A DNA stretch of 64,000 bases, taken from assembly GCF_039523795.1 (NCBI RefSeq), contig NZ_BAAAFZ010000072.1:18521-82520 (forward strand). Reading direction: 5' to 3'. Below are positions 15,179 through 24,080 of this stretch, in pieces. The notes under the pieces were generated by a model, which ran no database searches, was not told the origin of the DNA, and was given only the letters and a program-made list of their open reading frames with translations. The translations under genes were made by a program, and so were the position numbers. The stretch's first letter is position 1; each line of letters starts with the position of its first letter. The DNA is from Craurococcus roseus (lineage in GTDB: Bacteria; Pseudomonadota; Alphaproteobacteria; Acetobacterales; Acetobacteraceae).

Positions 15179-16441
15179 TCAGAACCGGATCGTCAGCGCC
15201 GGGACGTAGCTCACGGCGAGCAGCAGGGCCACCGCCACCGCGAAGAACGGCCAGAGCGCCCGCGTGGTCTCCGCCATCGTGCTGCCGGCGATGGTGGTGG
15301 AGATGAACAGCGTGGTGCCCACCGGCGGCGTGTAGAGGCCGATGCCCAGGTTGATCACCATCACCAGCCCCAGTTGCAGCGTGTCCATCCCGATCTGCTG
15401 CGCCAAGGGCACGAAGATGGGCGCGAGCAGCAGGATGGCGGGCGCGAGGTCGAGCGGGCCGCCGATCGCCAGCATGATGAGGTTCATCGCCAGGATCACC
15501 AGCCAGGGCTCGCGCAGGGTGGTCGAGACCCACTCGGCGAAGCGCTGCGGCACCTGGTCGTAGGTGAGTATCCAGCTCGCCGCCGCGCTGCCCATGATGA
15601 CCATCATGACGATGCCGGTGGCCACGCCCGCGTCGATCATCGCCTTGCGGAAGCGGCCCCAGGACAGGTCGCGGTAGATCAGCAGGCTGGCCGCCAACGC
15701 GTAGAGCACCGCCATCACCGCGATCTCGGTCGGCGTGGCGAGGCCGAAGCGGAGCGCGACCAGGATCAGCGGCGGCAGGACCAGCGCCGGGATGGCCAGG
15801 ACCGCGAGGCGCGCCAAGCGGCGCCCGTCGAACGGCGGCGCCTCCGAGCCGATGCGCAAGCGCCGGCCCTCCCACCAGCAAACGCCGACGAAGCCGGCCG
15901 CCATGAGGATTCCGGGCAGCACGCCGGCCATGAACAGGTCGCCAATGGAGACGCCGCTGACCACCGCGTAGAGGATCATCGGGATCGAGGGCGGGATCAG
16001 GATGTCGATCACCGCCGAGGTCGCGTTGTTCGCCGCGCACAGGCCCGCCGGGTAGCCCTGGCGCTTCTGCCAGGGGATCAGCACCGAGCCGAGGGCGCTG
16101 GCGTTGGCCACCGCGCTGCCGGACACGCCGCCGAACACCACCGACCCGACCACGGTGGTGGAGAGCGCCCCGCCGCGCAGCCGCTGCATGATCTCGCCGG
16201 AGAAGCGCAGCAGCTCCCCGCCCAGCTTGCCCTCCATGATCAGCGTGCCGGCCAGGATGAAGAAGGGCAGCGCCAGCATCGGAAAGGATTGCGTCTGCCC
16301 GAACATCTGCTGCGCCACGAGCAGCAGGGGCATTTGCCCGTCCCAGAGCAGCGCGACGCCGGAGGCGATGACCAACGCGTGCGCCACCGGTATGACGGCC
16401 ACCATGAGCGCGACGAAGGCGACGATGAGGGCGAGGCTCAT
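15179..16441 (-). CDS. dctM: TRAP transporter large permease
   Basis: 420-residue DctM subunit with 11-12 membrane spans, coupling sodium gradient to solute uptake. Characteristic stretches are PMLALPFFILAGTLIMEG, SGSAVANASALGSVLIP and PPSIPMILYAVVSGVSIG. The start ATG overlaps the stop of the small permease (ATGA). It is the last gene of a run split transketolase - dctP - dctQ - dctM, so the imported solute is probably a sugar or sugar acid processed by the transketolase/SDR. Confidence 0.93.
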   Translation of the reverse strand: MSLALIVAFVALMVAVIPVAHALVIASGVALLWDGQMPLLLVAQQMFGQTQSFPMLALPFFILAGTLIMEGKLGGELLRFSGEIMQRLRGGALSTTVVGSVVFGGVSGSAVANASALGSVLIPWQKRQGYPAGLCAANNATSAVIDILIPPSIPMILYAVVSGVSIGDLFMAGVLPGILMAAGFVGVCWWEGRRLRIGSEAPPFDGRRLARLAVLAIPALVLPPLILVALRFGLATPTEIAVMAVLYALAASLLIYRDLSWGRFRKAMIDAGVATGIVMMVIMGSAAASWILTYDQVPQRFAEWVSTTLREPWLVILAMNLIMLAIGGPLDLAPAILLLAPIFVPLAQQIGMDTLQLGLVMVINLGIGLYTPPVGTTLFISTTIAGSTMAETTRALWPFFAVAVALLLAVSYVPALTIRF

Positions 16442-17052
16442 GTCGGCATCTCCTCGGGGTTGGGCTGCGGCATGGCTTCCGGGCCGATCAGCACGAGACG
16501 GACCGCGTTGGTGAGGGTGCCGAGGGCGAGCAGCACGCAGCCGGCGGCGATGGCCCAGTAGCCGTAGCTCCCCGGCAGGCCGAGGGCGGGGCTGCGCTCG
16601 ATGGAGACGATGTCGGCCACCACCAGCGCCTGCCAGCACAGCACGGCGTAGGCCAGGACGACCAGCGCGTGCCCGGCGAGCAGCACGGAGCGTTTGCCCT
16701 CGCGCCCGAGCCGCCCCAGCAGCCATTCCACCGCGACGTGGCCCCCGTGCTGCACCGCAAGCGCCACCCCGGCCATGATGAACCAGGGGAAGACCTGCTG
16801 CGGCACCTCTTCGGCCCAGTCGAAACCGCCGGTCGCCAGGACGTAGCGCGCCACCACGTTGGCCGTGAGCACGCCCATCAGGGCGGTGCCGGTCAGCAGG
16901 AGGACGCCTTGGCAGAGCAGGGCCACGGCACGGTCCGCGGCGTCGGCGGCGGTCAGCAGGCCGCCCCGCTTCCGCCCGTTGGCGGGCCTGGCCTCGGCGG
17001 CGTGCGGGGGGGGCCGGCACGGTGTGGAACGGGCGGTCCGCCGCCATGTCAC
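16438..17052 (-). CDS. dctQ: TRAP transporter small permease
   Basis: 204-residue DctQ subunit with four spans. Typical features are FDWAEEVPQQVFPWFIMAG and HVAVEWLLGRL. The start taken is a GTG that overlaps the dctP stop as GTGA; the first ~35 residues then form an arginine/proline-rich cytoplasmic tail, so a later start (TTG/CTG near LLTAADAADRAV) cannot be excluded. The 3' end overlaps dctM by 4 nt. An ATG at 17047 opens a different frame and is not used. Confidence 0.85.
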   Translation of the reverse strand: MTWRRTARSTPCRPPPHAAEARPANGRKRGGLLTAADAADRAVALLCQGVLLLTGTALMGVLTANVVARYVLATGGFDWAEEVPQQVFPWFIMAGVALAVQHGGHVAVEWLLGRLGREGKRSVLLAGHALVVLAYAVLCWQALVVADIVSIERSPALGLPGSYGYWAIAAGCVLLALGTLTNAVRLVLIGPEAMPQPNPEEMPT

Positions 17053-18056
17053 GCCCCGGCCGTCGCCGCGGCGCGGAGCCGCTTGACGAAGTCGCCGAAA
17101 GGCCGGGCCTCCCACTTCTCGTAGACCGAGGCGGTGGCGGTGCGGAACGGCGCTTGGTCCACCTCGTTCACCGAGACCGCTTGGTTGGCGCGGAACTCGC
17201 CCAGGAGCTTGGCGTCGATCTCCTGCGACAGGGCGCGTTGGTGCGCCTCGGCCTCCTTCGCCGCCTCCTGCACGAGGCGCTTGTCCTCCGGGCGCAGCCG
17301 GCCCCAAGCGATCCGCGAGGCCAGGAACGGATTGCACTCCCACTTGTGGCCGGTGAGCGAGATGAACCTGTTCACCTCGAAGAGCTTGGCGGAGTGGATG
17401 TTGGCGAGCGGGTTCTCCTGCCCGTCCACCACGCCCTGCTGCAAGGCGACGTACAGCTCGTTGAAGTTGAGCTGCTGCGTCGCCGCGCCGAGCGCCTGGA
17501 AGATGTCGATGGTGGTCGGGTCGGGCGGCGTGCGGATCTTCAGGCCGCGCAGGTCCTCCGGCCGGTTGATCGGGCGCTTGCTGTTCGTGGTGTGGCGAAT
17601 GCCGTTGTCCCACCAGCCGAGCGCGGTCAAGCCGACCTTCTCGAAACGCTGCGCCAGCTCCTCCCCGATCGGGCCGTCCACGACCCTGTAGGCGGAGGCG
17701 GCGCGGGGGAACAGGAAGGGCAGGCCGAGCGCCGCGAGTTCGGGCAGCACGGCGGAGGAGGCGCCCTGGCTGTTCACCGACATGTCGAGCGTGCCGGTGC
17801 GGAGCGCGGTGAGCATCGCCGCGTCGTCGCCGAGCTGGGCCGAGCCGGCGACGCGCATCTCGATGCGGCCGTTGCTCTTTTCCTTGAGCTGCGCCGCCAT
17901 GCGCTCGGCGGCGACGGCGCGCGGGTTGCCCGGCGCGGCCCCGTGGCCGAGCGTGAGGCGCACCTGCCCCTGCGCGCGGAGCGCGGCGGGGGCGGCGAGC
18001 GCGCCGGCCGCGCCGAGCAGCGCCGCGCGGCGAGTGGTCTCGAAGGTCTTTGCCAT
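17049..18056 (-). CDS. dctP: TRAP transporter solute-binding protein
   Basis: 335-residue periplasmic receptor. The signal sequence has a twin arginine (TTRRAALLGAAGALAAPA, RR at 9-10) ending at ALRAQ, so Tat export is likely. The family signature around DLRGLKIRTPPDPTTIDIFQ and the conserved arginine (KIR) that binds the substrate carboxylate are present; NFNELYVALQQGVVDGQENP follows. The ligand therefore probably carries a carboxylate. It is the first TRAP gene after the transketolase subunits, 40 nt downstream of them. Confidence 0.92.
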   Translation of the reverse strand: MAKTFETTRRAALLGAAGALAAPAALRAQGQVRLTLGHGAAPGNPRAVAAERMAAQLKEKSNGRIEMRVAGSAQLGDDAAMLTALRTGTLDMSVNSQGASSAVLPELAALGLPFLFPRAASAYRVVDGPIGEELAQRFEKVGLTALGWWDNGIRHTTNSKRPINRPEDLRGLKIRTPPDPTTIDIFQALGAATQQLNFNELYVALQQGVVDGQENPLANIHSAKLFEVNRFISLTGHKWECNPFLASRIAWGRLRPEDKRLVQEAAKEAEAHQRALSQEIDAKLLGEFRANQAVSVNEVDQAPFRTATASVYEKWEARPFGDFVKRLRAAATAGA

Positions 18057-18096
18057 TGTTTCCTCCCGGGGATTCTTGGTGGCCGCTAGGGCGGCG

Positions 18097-19170
18097 CTAC
18101 AGCCAACTCTTGATGCTCCGCGCCATCGCTTCGGCCGAGATGCCGTATCGGTCGTGCAGCGTCGGGAGCGCGCCGGCGTCGAGGAACTCGTCCGGCAGCG
18201 CCACTTGGCGGAACGCCGCGGGCGCCACGCCGGCGCGCAGCAGCGTCCCGGCCACGGCCTCGCCCAGGCCGCCGATGACGGAGTGGTTCTCGGCCACGAC
18301 CACCATGCGGCCGGCGCGGCGCGCTTCGCGGAGGATCGCCTCCTCGTCCAGCGGCTTGATCGTCGGCGAGTGGAGCACGGCGAGGCTGACGCGGTCCGCT
18401 TCGAGCAGCTTCGCCGCCTCCAGCGCCCGCATGGTCATGAAGCCGGACGAGATGACCAGCGCGTCCATCCCGTCCCGGACCAGCTTCGCCTTGCCCAGCT
18501 CGAAGCGGTAATCGTACTCGTCCAGCACCAGCGGCACGTTGCCGCGCAGCAGGCGCATGTAGACCGGCCCGTCGTGCGCCGCGATGGCCGGCGTGGCCTG
18601 CTCGATGTCCAGCGCGTCGCAGGGGTCCACGATCGTTAGGTCCGGCATCCCGCGGAAAATCGCCACGTCCTCCGTCGCCTGGTGGCTCGGGCCGTAGCCC
18701 GTGGTCAGGCCCGGCAGGGCGCAGCAGATCTTGACGTTCAGCCCTTCCTCGACGATTCCCTGGCTGATGAAGTCGTAGGTCCTGCGGGAGGCGAACACGG
18801 CGTATGTGGTGACGAAGGGCACGAAGCCCTCGTGCGCCATCCCGCCGGCCGCCAGCATCAGGTTCTGCTCGGCCATGCCCATCTGGTAGTGGCGGTCGGG
18901 GAACGCCCGGCCGAAGATGTGCAGGTCCGTGTACTTGCCGAGGTCCGCCGTCATGCCGACGATCTCGGGCCGGTTCTTCGCCGCCTCCACCAGCGCGTGC
19001 CCGAAGGGCGCCGGCTTGGTGCGCTGCCCCTCCGACGCGAGCGACGCGATCATCGCCGAGGTGGTCAGCCGCTTCTTCGGGGTTTGCCCGGGCAACTGGC
19101 CGCCCTCGCCCCCCTGCTCGCCGGGCGTCGGGGCCTGCGCGCCCGGCGGCGGCCGCTTCATCCGCTTCAT
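18097..19170 (-). CDS. Transketolase, C-terminal subunit (split enzyme)
   Basis: 357 residues covering the pyrimidine-binding and C-terminal domains of transketolase. The catalytic glutamate lies in MGMAEQNLMLAAGGMA; RRTYDFISQGIVEE and GYGPSHQATEDVAIFR are typical of split transketolase beta subunits. The start ATG overlaps the N-subunit stop (ATGA), and the first ~30 residues are a basic, glycine/proline-rich extension. With the partner it moves a two-carbon ketol unit between sugars using thiamine diphosphate. The SDR upstream and TRAP genes downstream suggest one sugar pathway. Confidence 0.92.
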   Translation of the reverse strand: MKRMKRPPPGAQAPTPGEQGGEGGQLPGQTPKKRLTTSAMIASLASEGQRTKPAPFGHALVEAAKNRPEIVGMTADLGKYTDLHIFGRAFPDRHYQMGMAEQNLMLAAGGMAHEGFVPFVTTYAVFASRRTYDFISQGIVEEGLNVKICCALPGLTTGYGPSHQATEDVAIFRGMPDLTIVDPCDALDIEQATPAIAAHDGPVYMRLLRGNVPLVLDEYDYRFELGKAKLVRDGMDALVISSGFMTMRALEAAKLLEADRVSLAVLHSPTIKPLDEEAILREARRAGRMVVVAENHSVIGGLGEAVAGTLLRAGVAPAAFRQVALPDEFLDAGALPTLHDRYGISAEAMARSIKSWL

Positions 19171-20018
19171 GCCTGCCTCCCCGCGTCGAGCGCTTCGAGC
19201 GCCTGCGCCCATTCGTGCTGTTCCACCCGGATGAAGTGCGATTTCTCGCGCGCTTCGAGGAACGGCACGCCCTTGGCCATCCTGGTGTCGCAGATGATGA
19301 TACGCGGCTTGGGCTCCTCCAGCGCGCGCGCCGCGTCGAACGCCTTCACCAGCGCGCCGATGTCGTTGCCGTCCACCCGCTGCGCGTACCAGCCGAAGGC
19401 TTCCCACTTCGCGGGGAGCGGTTCGAAGTTGAGCACGTCGGGCGAAGGCCCGTCGGCCTGCATCCGGTTCACGTCCACCAGGCAGATCAGGTTGCCCAGC
19501 TTCCAGTGCGCGGCCGACGCCGCCGCTTCCCAGGTCGGACCCTCGCCCAGCTCGCCGTCGGACATGAGGTTGTAGACGAATCGGTCGGAGCCCTTCCGCT
19601 TCAGCCCCAGGCACATGCCCACGGCGATGCCCAACCCGATGCCGAGCGAGCCGCCGCTGATCTCCATGCCCGGCGTGTAGGCGGCCATGGCCGACATCGG
19701 CAGGCGGCTGTCGTCGCTGCCGTAGGTTTCCAGCTCGTCCGCCGGCACGATGCCGGCCTCGATCAGCGCCGCGTAGAGCGCGATGGCGTAGTGGCCGATG
19801 GACAGCAGGAAGCGGTCCCGCCCCTCCCACTCCGGGTCCTCGGGCCGGTACCGCAGCGCGTGGAAATAGGACACGGCCAGCACGTCGGCGACGCCGAGCG
19901 CCTGCGCGATGTAGCCTTGGCCCTGCACCTCGCCCATGCGGAGCGCGTTGCGCCGGATGCGCCACGCGCGCTCCTCCAGGCTCGGCGCGTTGGCGAGCGT
20001 CGTCGTGCGCTCTCCCAT
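19167..20018 (-). CDS. Transketolase, N-terminal subunit (split enzyme)
   Basis: 283 residues forming the thiamine-pyrophosphate binding half. The TPP/metal motif reads MSDGELGEGPTWEAA with the later asparagine in LVDVNRMQ, and SIGHYAIALYAAL supplies a histidine. It starts at an ATG after GGAGGAGA-like purines. Overlap with the C-subunit gene means equimolar synthesis. The SDR gene begins upstream, 53 nt away, on the same strand. Confidence 0.92.
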   Translation of the reverse strand: MGERTTTLANAPSLEERAWRIRRNALRMGEVQGQGYIAQALGVADVLAVSYFHALRYRPEDPEWEGRDRFLLSIGHYAIALYAALIEAGIVPADELETYGSDDSRLPMSAMAAYTPGMEISGGSLGIGLGIAVGMCLGLKRKGSDRFVYNLMSDGELGEGPTWEAAASAAHWKLGNLICLVDVNRMQADGPSPDVLNFEPLPAKWEAFGWYAQRVDGNDIGALVKAFDAARALEEPKPRIIICDTRMAKGVPFLEAREKSHFIRVEQHEWAQALEALDAGRQA

Positions 20019-20071
20019 GCCGGTCTCCTCCGTTGTTGTTTGTTCGCGCCGCCCGCCCGGGGCGACGGGGC

Positions 20072-20821
20072 TCAGTGGATGAGCATGCCGCCGTTGACGT
20101 CGATCACCGCGCCGGTGACGTAGGACGACAGGTCGGAGGCGAGGAACAGGTAGATGTTCGCCACGTCCTCCGCGTCGCCGAGCCGGTTCAGCGGGATGCC
20201 CTTCAGGATCTCCGTCCTCATCTCCGGCGTCAGCTTGCCGCCGGTGATGTCCGTCTGGATAAGGCCCGGGGTGACGCTGTTGACGCGGATGCCGTCCGGC
20301 CCCAGCTCCCGCGCCATCGCCTTCGCCAGGCCGAGCACGCCGGCCTTCGCCGCGGAGTAGTGCGGGCCGCCGAAGATGCCGCCGCCGCGCTGCGCCGAGA
20401 CCGAGGACATGCAGGCGATCGAGCCGCGCTTGCGCCCGCGCATGTGCGGGATGAAGGCTTGGCTGAGGTACAGGACGCCGGTCGTGTTCACGTCCAGCAC
20501 GCGCCGCCAGTTCTCGGGCGAGATGTCCATGATCTTGAGCGGCTGCGTGATGCCGGCGTTGTTGACGAGGATGTCGACATGGCCGAAGGCCTCGATCGCG
20601 CTCTGGGCCGCGCGCTTGCAGCTCTCGAGGTCGGCGACGTCGCAGTGGAGGCCGATGTGCCCGTCGCCGAGCTCCTTCGCCGCGCGCTGCGCCCCCGCTT
20701 CGTCCAGGTCGAGGATGCCGACCTTCGCGCCGTGCTTCGCAAAAAGGCGGGCGGTTGCGAGACCTATCCCGCGGGCGCTGGCGGCGCCGGAAATCGCCGC
20801 GGTCTTGCCGGCGAGCAGCAT
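20072..20821 (-). CDS. Short-chain dehydrogenase/reductase
   Basis: 249-residue classical SDR. The cofactor motif reads SGAASARGIG, two residues longer than the usual TGxxxGIG. NNAG is present, the catalytic serine lies in CMSSVSAQRG, and the YxxxK pair is YSAAK. An aspartate after beta-2 (ILDLDEAG) favours NAD(H). The end VTGAVIDVNGGML is typical. First gene of the minus-strand run leading to the split transketolase and TRAP transporter, so it may oxidise the imported polyol or sugar before ketol transfer; this is inference. Confidence 0.92.
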   Translation of the reverse strand: MLLAGKTAAISGAASARGIGLATARLFAKHGAKVGILDLDEAGAQRAAKELGDGHIGLHCDVADLESCKRAAQSAIEAFGHVDILVNNAGITQPLKIMDISPENWRRVLDVNTTGVLYLSQAFIPHMRGRKRGSIACMSSVSAQRGGGIFGGPHYSAAKAGVLGLAKAMARELGPDGIRVNSVTPGLIQTDITGGKLTPEMRTEILKGIPLNRLGDAEDVANIYLFLASDLSSYVTGAVIDVNGGMLIH

Positions 20822-20903
20822 GGCTTCGTCTCCTCCTTGGTTTTCGTTTTCTCCGTGCTGTGTCGCGCGCTGCGCCGCCCGCCGGCAAGCGAGAAAATCC
20901 TGC

Positions 20904-21863
20904 CTACCCGTGAATCCGGCTCACCGGTTCAAAGGGTTGGGGGCCCGCCTGGGCCGGTTCCGTCGGGATGCCGAGTTCCGCGGCGATCCACTTGCGGAAC
21001 GCGACCAGCGGGCGGAGGTGCTGCTTGGCGCGGGGGAAGACCAGCCAATGGCCCGTGTAGAAAACGTCCTCGCACGCCCCTTCCAAGGGCCGCGCCAGCC
21101 GCCCCGCGGCCAGTTCGCGCTCCGCCAGCAGCAGGGACTCCAGCGCCACGCCGAGCCCGTCGGCCGCGGCGCTCAGCGACAGGAAGCTCCGGTCGAAGCG
21201 CGGGCCGCGCGGCTCCGGCGCGGGCAGGCCGTTGGCCGCGAACCAAGCGGGCCAGCGCACGCGCTTGTTGTCGCTCTCGATCAGGGTGTGGCGCAGCAGG
21301 TCGTGCGGCGAACGGATTCCGGCGGCCAGTTCCGGCGCGCAGAGCGGCGTAACCACCTCGGTCCCGAGCGGCAGGACCACCACCCCGCGCTGCGGGGGGC
21401 CGCTTTGCAGCTCGGGCGACGGCAGCCCGTAGACGATGTCGGCGTCGAATTCGTCGGCGACGAAGCGCGTGTAGTCCACCCCCGCCGAGATGCGGACCTC
21501 CAGGCCGGCGCAGTCCTGCAGCATCCTGCGGAGGCGCGGCGCCAGCCAGTTCGCGGCGAAGGTCGGCGCGGAGTGCAGGCGCAGGAGCTGCGGCCCGCGC
21601 GCGGACACGGCGCCGATGCCGAGCCGCAGCTCGCCGAAGGCGCGCTCCACGTGCCCCACCAGCGTCTCGCCGTCCGGCGTCAGGCGGATGGAGCGCCCTT
21701 CGCGCAGGAACAGCGCCGAGCCCAGCGAGTCTTCCAGGCTCCGGACGGCGTGGCTCACCGCGCTCGGCGTCAGGCCTAGGTCCTCCGCGGCGGCCCGGAA
21801 CGAGCCGGTCCGCGCCGCCGCCTCGAAGGCCCTGAGCGCCGAGAGGGGGAGGTGGAGCGGCAT
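20904..21863 (-). CDS. LysR family regulator, GcvA-like
   Basis: 319 residues. The N-terminal winged helix (LPLSALRAFEAAARTGSF, then AAEDLGLTPSAVSHAVRSLE) is followed by a substrate-binding domain. HxxFxAA-type wording and LFLREGRSIRLTPDG resemble the GcvA/AmpR subgroup. It lies 82 nt from the SDR-transketolase-TRAP run on the same strand and is divergent, over 125 nt, from the full-length transketolase; it probably regulates that gene and perhaps both sides. Confidence 0.88.
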   Translation of the reverse strand: MPLHLPLSALRAFEAAARTGSFRAAAEDLGLTPSAVSHAVRSLEDSLGSALFLREGRSIRLTPDGETLVGHVERAFGELRLGIGAVSARGPQLLRLHSAPTFAANWLAPRLRRMLQDCAGLEVRISAGVDYTRFVADEFDADIVYGLPSPELQSGPPQRGVVVLPLGTEVVTPLCAPELAAGIRSPHDLLRHTLIESDNKRVRWPAWFAANGLPAPEPRGPRFDRSFLSLSAAADGLGVALESLLLAERELAAGRLARPLEGACEDVFYTGHWLVFPRAKQHLRPLVAFRKWIAAELGIPTEPAQAGPQPFEPVSRIHG

Positions 21864-21988
21864 GGCCGAATCATGAGCCGCGCTCACCGTCCGGCGCAAA
21901 TTTCCCGCCTTGTTGCCGCGGCGGCAGCGGGGCAGACACGGCGCCAACCAACGGCCCGGCAAGGGCCGAACCGGAGGAAACCAGCCCC

Positions 21989-23965
21989 GTGCCCAGCGTC
22001 GACCCCCGCCTGATGGCCAACGCGGTCCGCTTCCTGTCCATGGACGCGATCGAGCGCGTCGGGGAGGGGCACCCCGGCACGCCGCTCGGCGCCGCCGACA
22101 TCACAACCGCCTTGTTCGCGCGGCACCTGAAATTCAACCCGGCCGACCCGCTTTGGTTCGACCGCGACCGCTTCGTGGAGTCGAACGGCCACGGCTCCAT
22201 GCTGCTCTACGCGCTGCTCCACCTCAGCGGCTACGAGAAGATCACCCTCGACGACATCAAGCGCTTTCGCGAACTGGGCTCGCGCTGCGAGGGCCACCCC
22301 GAGTACGACCCGACCTGCGGCATCGAGACCACGACGGGACCGCTGGGCCAGGGCATCGCCAACGCGGCCGGCATGGCGGTCGCCGAGGCTTTCCTGAACC
22401 GCCGCCTCGGCCCCGGCATCGTGGACCACCGCACCTGGGCGCTGGTCGGCGACGGCTGCTTGCAGGAGGGCGTCGGGCACGAGGCCATCTCGCTCGCGGG
22501 GCACCTGCGCCTCGGGAAGCTTTGCTTCCTGTGGGACGACAACCTCATGACGGACGACGGCGCCATCGAACTGGCGTCGGCCGACGACATGCCCGCCAGG
22601 TTCCGCCTCAGCGGCTGGCACGTGCAGGAGGTGGACGGCCACGACATCGAGGCGCTCTCCGCCGCCATGCTGCTCGCCAAAAGCGACCCGCGGCCGTCCA
22701 TGATCGCCTGCCGGACGGTGATCGGCCGCGGCATCCCCGGCGTCGAGGGCACGCGCGCGGCCCACAGCGCGCGGGTGCTCCGGAACCACACCGAGGCGGC
22801 GCGCGAGGCCCTGGGCTGGAACCATCCGGCCTTCGTCGTGCCCGACGACGTGCTGGGGGCTTGGCGCGAGGCGGGCCGGCGCAGCCTGCCCGAGCACGAG
22901 GCGTGGCAAGCGCGCGTCGGAGCCCTGCCGGCGGAGAAGCGCCGCGAGCTCGACCGGCTCCGCGAGGGGCGCATGCCTGAAGGCTGGCAGGACTCGCTGC
23001 GCGCCTTCGCCCGCCGCGCCGCCGCGGAGCGGCGCGCCGAGTACGGCATCAAGACCTCCGGCGACCTCGTGGACCTCGTCGCCGAGGCGATCCCGGAGCT
23101 GGTGTCCGGCGCGCCGGACCTGGAGGGCGCCACGCAGCACAAGCGCCGCATGGGCGCCTTCACCTCGTCCGACCGGGGCGGCCGCTACGTCCACTACGGC
23201 ATCCGCGAGCACGCCATGGGCGCGATGATGAACGGCATGGCGGCCCACGGCGGCGTGGCGCCTGTCGGCGTGACCTACCTGGTCTTCTCCGACTACATGC
23301 GCCCGACGCTGCGCCTGGCGGCGATGATGGGCCTGCCGGTGCGGTTCGTGTTCAGCCACGATTCCATCGGCATCGGCCGCAACGGCCCGACGCACCAGCC
23401 GGTGGAGTACCTGGCCTCGCTGCGCGCCATCCCCAACATGCTCGTGCTCCGCCCCGCCGACGCGGTGGAGGCGGCGGAGTGCTGGGAGATCGCGCTGACC
23501 AACCGCACCGGCCCGTCCTCCTTGATCTTCGCGCGCCAGCCCTTGGAATCTGTGCGGGGCGAGGCCGGCGCGAACCTCTCGGCGCGCGGCGCCTATGTGT
23601 TGGCGGAGGCGGAGGGCGGCGCCCGCCGCGCCACGATCCTCGCCACCGGATCCGAAGTCGCGCTGGCCGTGAAGGCGCGCGCCACGCTGCAAGCCGAAGG
23701 CGTGCCCACCGCCGTCGTGTCCATGCCCTCTTGGGAGCTGTTCGAGCGGCAGGACCGGGCTTACCGTGACCAAGTCCTGGGCCGCGGCACCGCCCGCGTC
23801 GGCGTGGAGGCGGCGGTGCGGCTGGGTTGGGACCGCTACCTCGGCGAGGACGGCGGCTTCGTCGGCATGTCCGGCTACGGCGCCTCCGGCGCGGAGCAGG
23901 AATTGTTCGAGCACTTCTGCATCACGCCGGAGGCCGTGGCGGCCGATGCCCGGAAGCGCCTTTGA
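21989..23965 (+). CDS. tkt: Transketolase, full length
   Basis: 658-residue single-chain transketolase, slightly shorter than the usual ~665. The TPP motif is GDGCLQEGVGHEA; GHPGTPLGAADITTALF is near the N-terminus; the catalytic glutamate is in GIREHAMGAM; DSIGIGRNGPTHQPVE is the conserved substrate loop. The GTG at 21989 follows GGAGGA (1972-1978 region of 21.97 kb) and is preferred. A second transketolase in one small locus implies a dedicated catabolic role rather than the housekeeping pentose phosphate enzyme. It is divergent from the LysR gene. Confidence 0.93.
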   Translation: MPSVDPRLMANAVRFLSMDAIERVGEGHPGTPLGAADITTALFARHLKFNPADPLWFDRDRFVESNGHGSMLLYALLHLSGYEKITLDDIKRFRELGSRCEGHPEYDPTCGIETTTGPLGQGIANAAGMAVAEAFLNRRLGPGIVDHRTWALVGDGCLQEGVGHEAISLAGHLRLGKLCFLWDDNLMTDDGAIELASADDMPARFRLSGWHVQEVDGHDIEALSAAMLLAKSDPRPSMIACRTVIGRGIPGVEGTRAAHSARVLRNHTEAAREALGWNHPAFVVPDDVLGAWREAGRRSLPEHEAWQARVGALPAEKRRELDRLREGRMPEGWQDSLRAFARRAAAERRAEYGIKTSGDLVDLVAEAIPELVSGAPDLEGATQHKRRMGAFTSSDRGGRYVHYGIREHAMGAMMNGMAAHGGVAPVGVTYLVFSDYMRPTLRLAAMMGLPVRFVFSHDSIGIGRNGPTHQPVEYLASLRAIPNMLVLRPADAVEAAECWEIALTNRTGPSSLIFARQPLESVRGEAGANLSARGAYVLAEAEGGARRATILATGSEVALAVKARATLQAEGVPTAVVSMPSWELFERQDRAYRDQVLGRGTARVGVEAAVRLGWDRYLGEDGGFVGMSGYGASGAEQELFEHFCITPEAVAADARKRL

Positions 23966-24080
23966 TCCCGCGGGCTTTGCCAATGGGCCGCGGCAGGCGC
24001 GGCGTCGCCGCCGCGACGGCGAGCCCGAGACGGTCGCGCCGGATGGCTCGATCGAGGCTTCGCCGCGGCCCCGGCCCGAG

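Noticed and set aside
15179..20821. Assignment of the split transketolase/TRAP locus to the sulfoquinovose transketolase pathway
   Set aside because: No sulfosugar isomerase, sulfoaldehyde reductase or dedicated exporter is present; split transketolases occur in several unrelated sugar routes.
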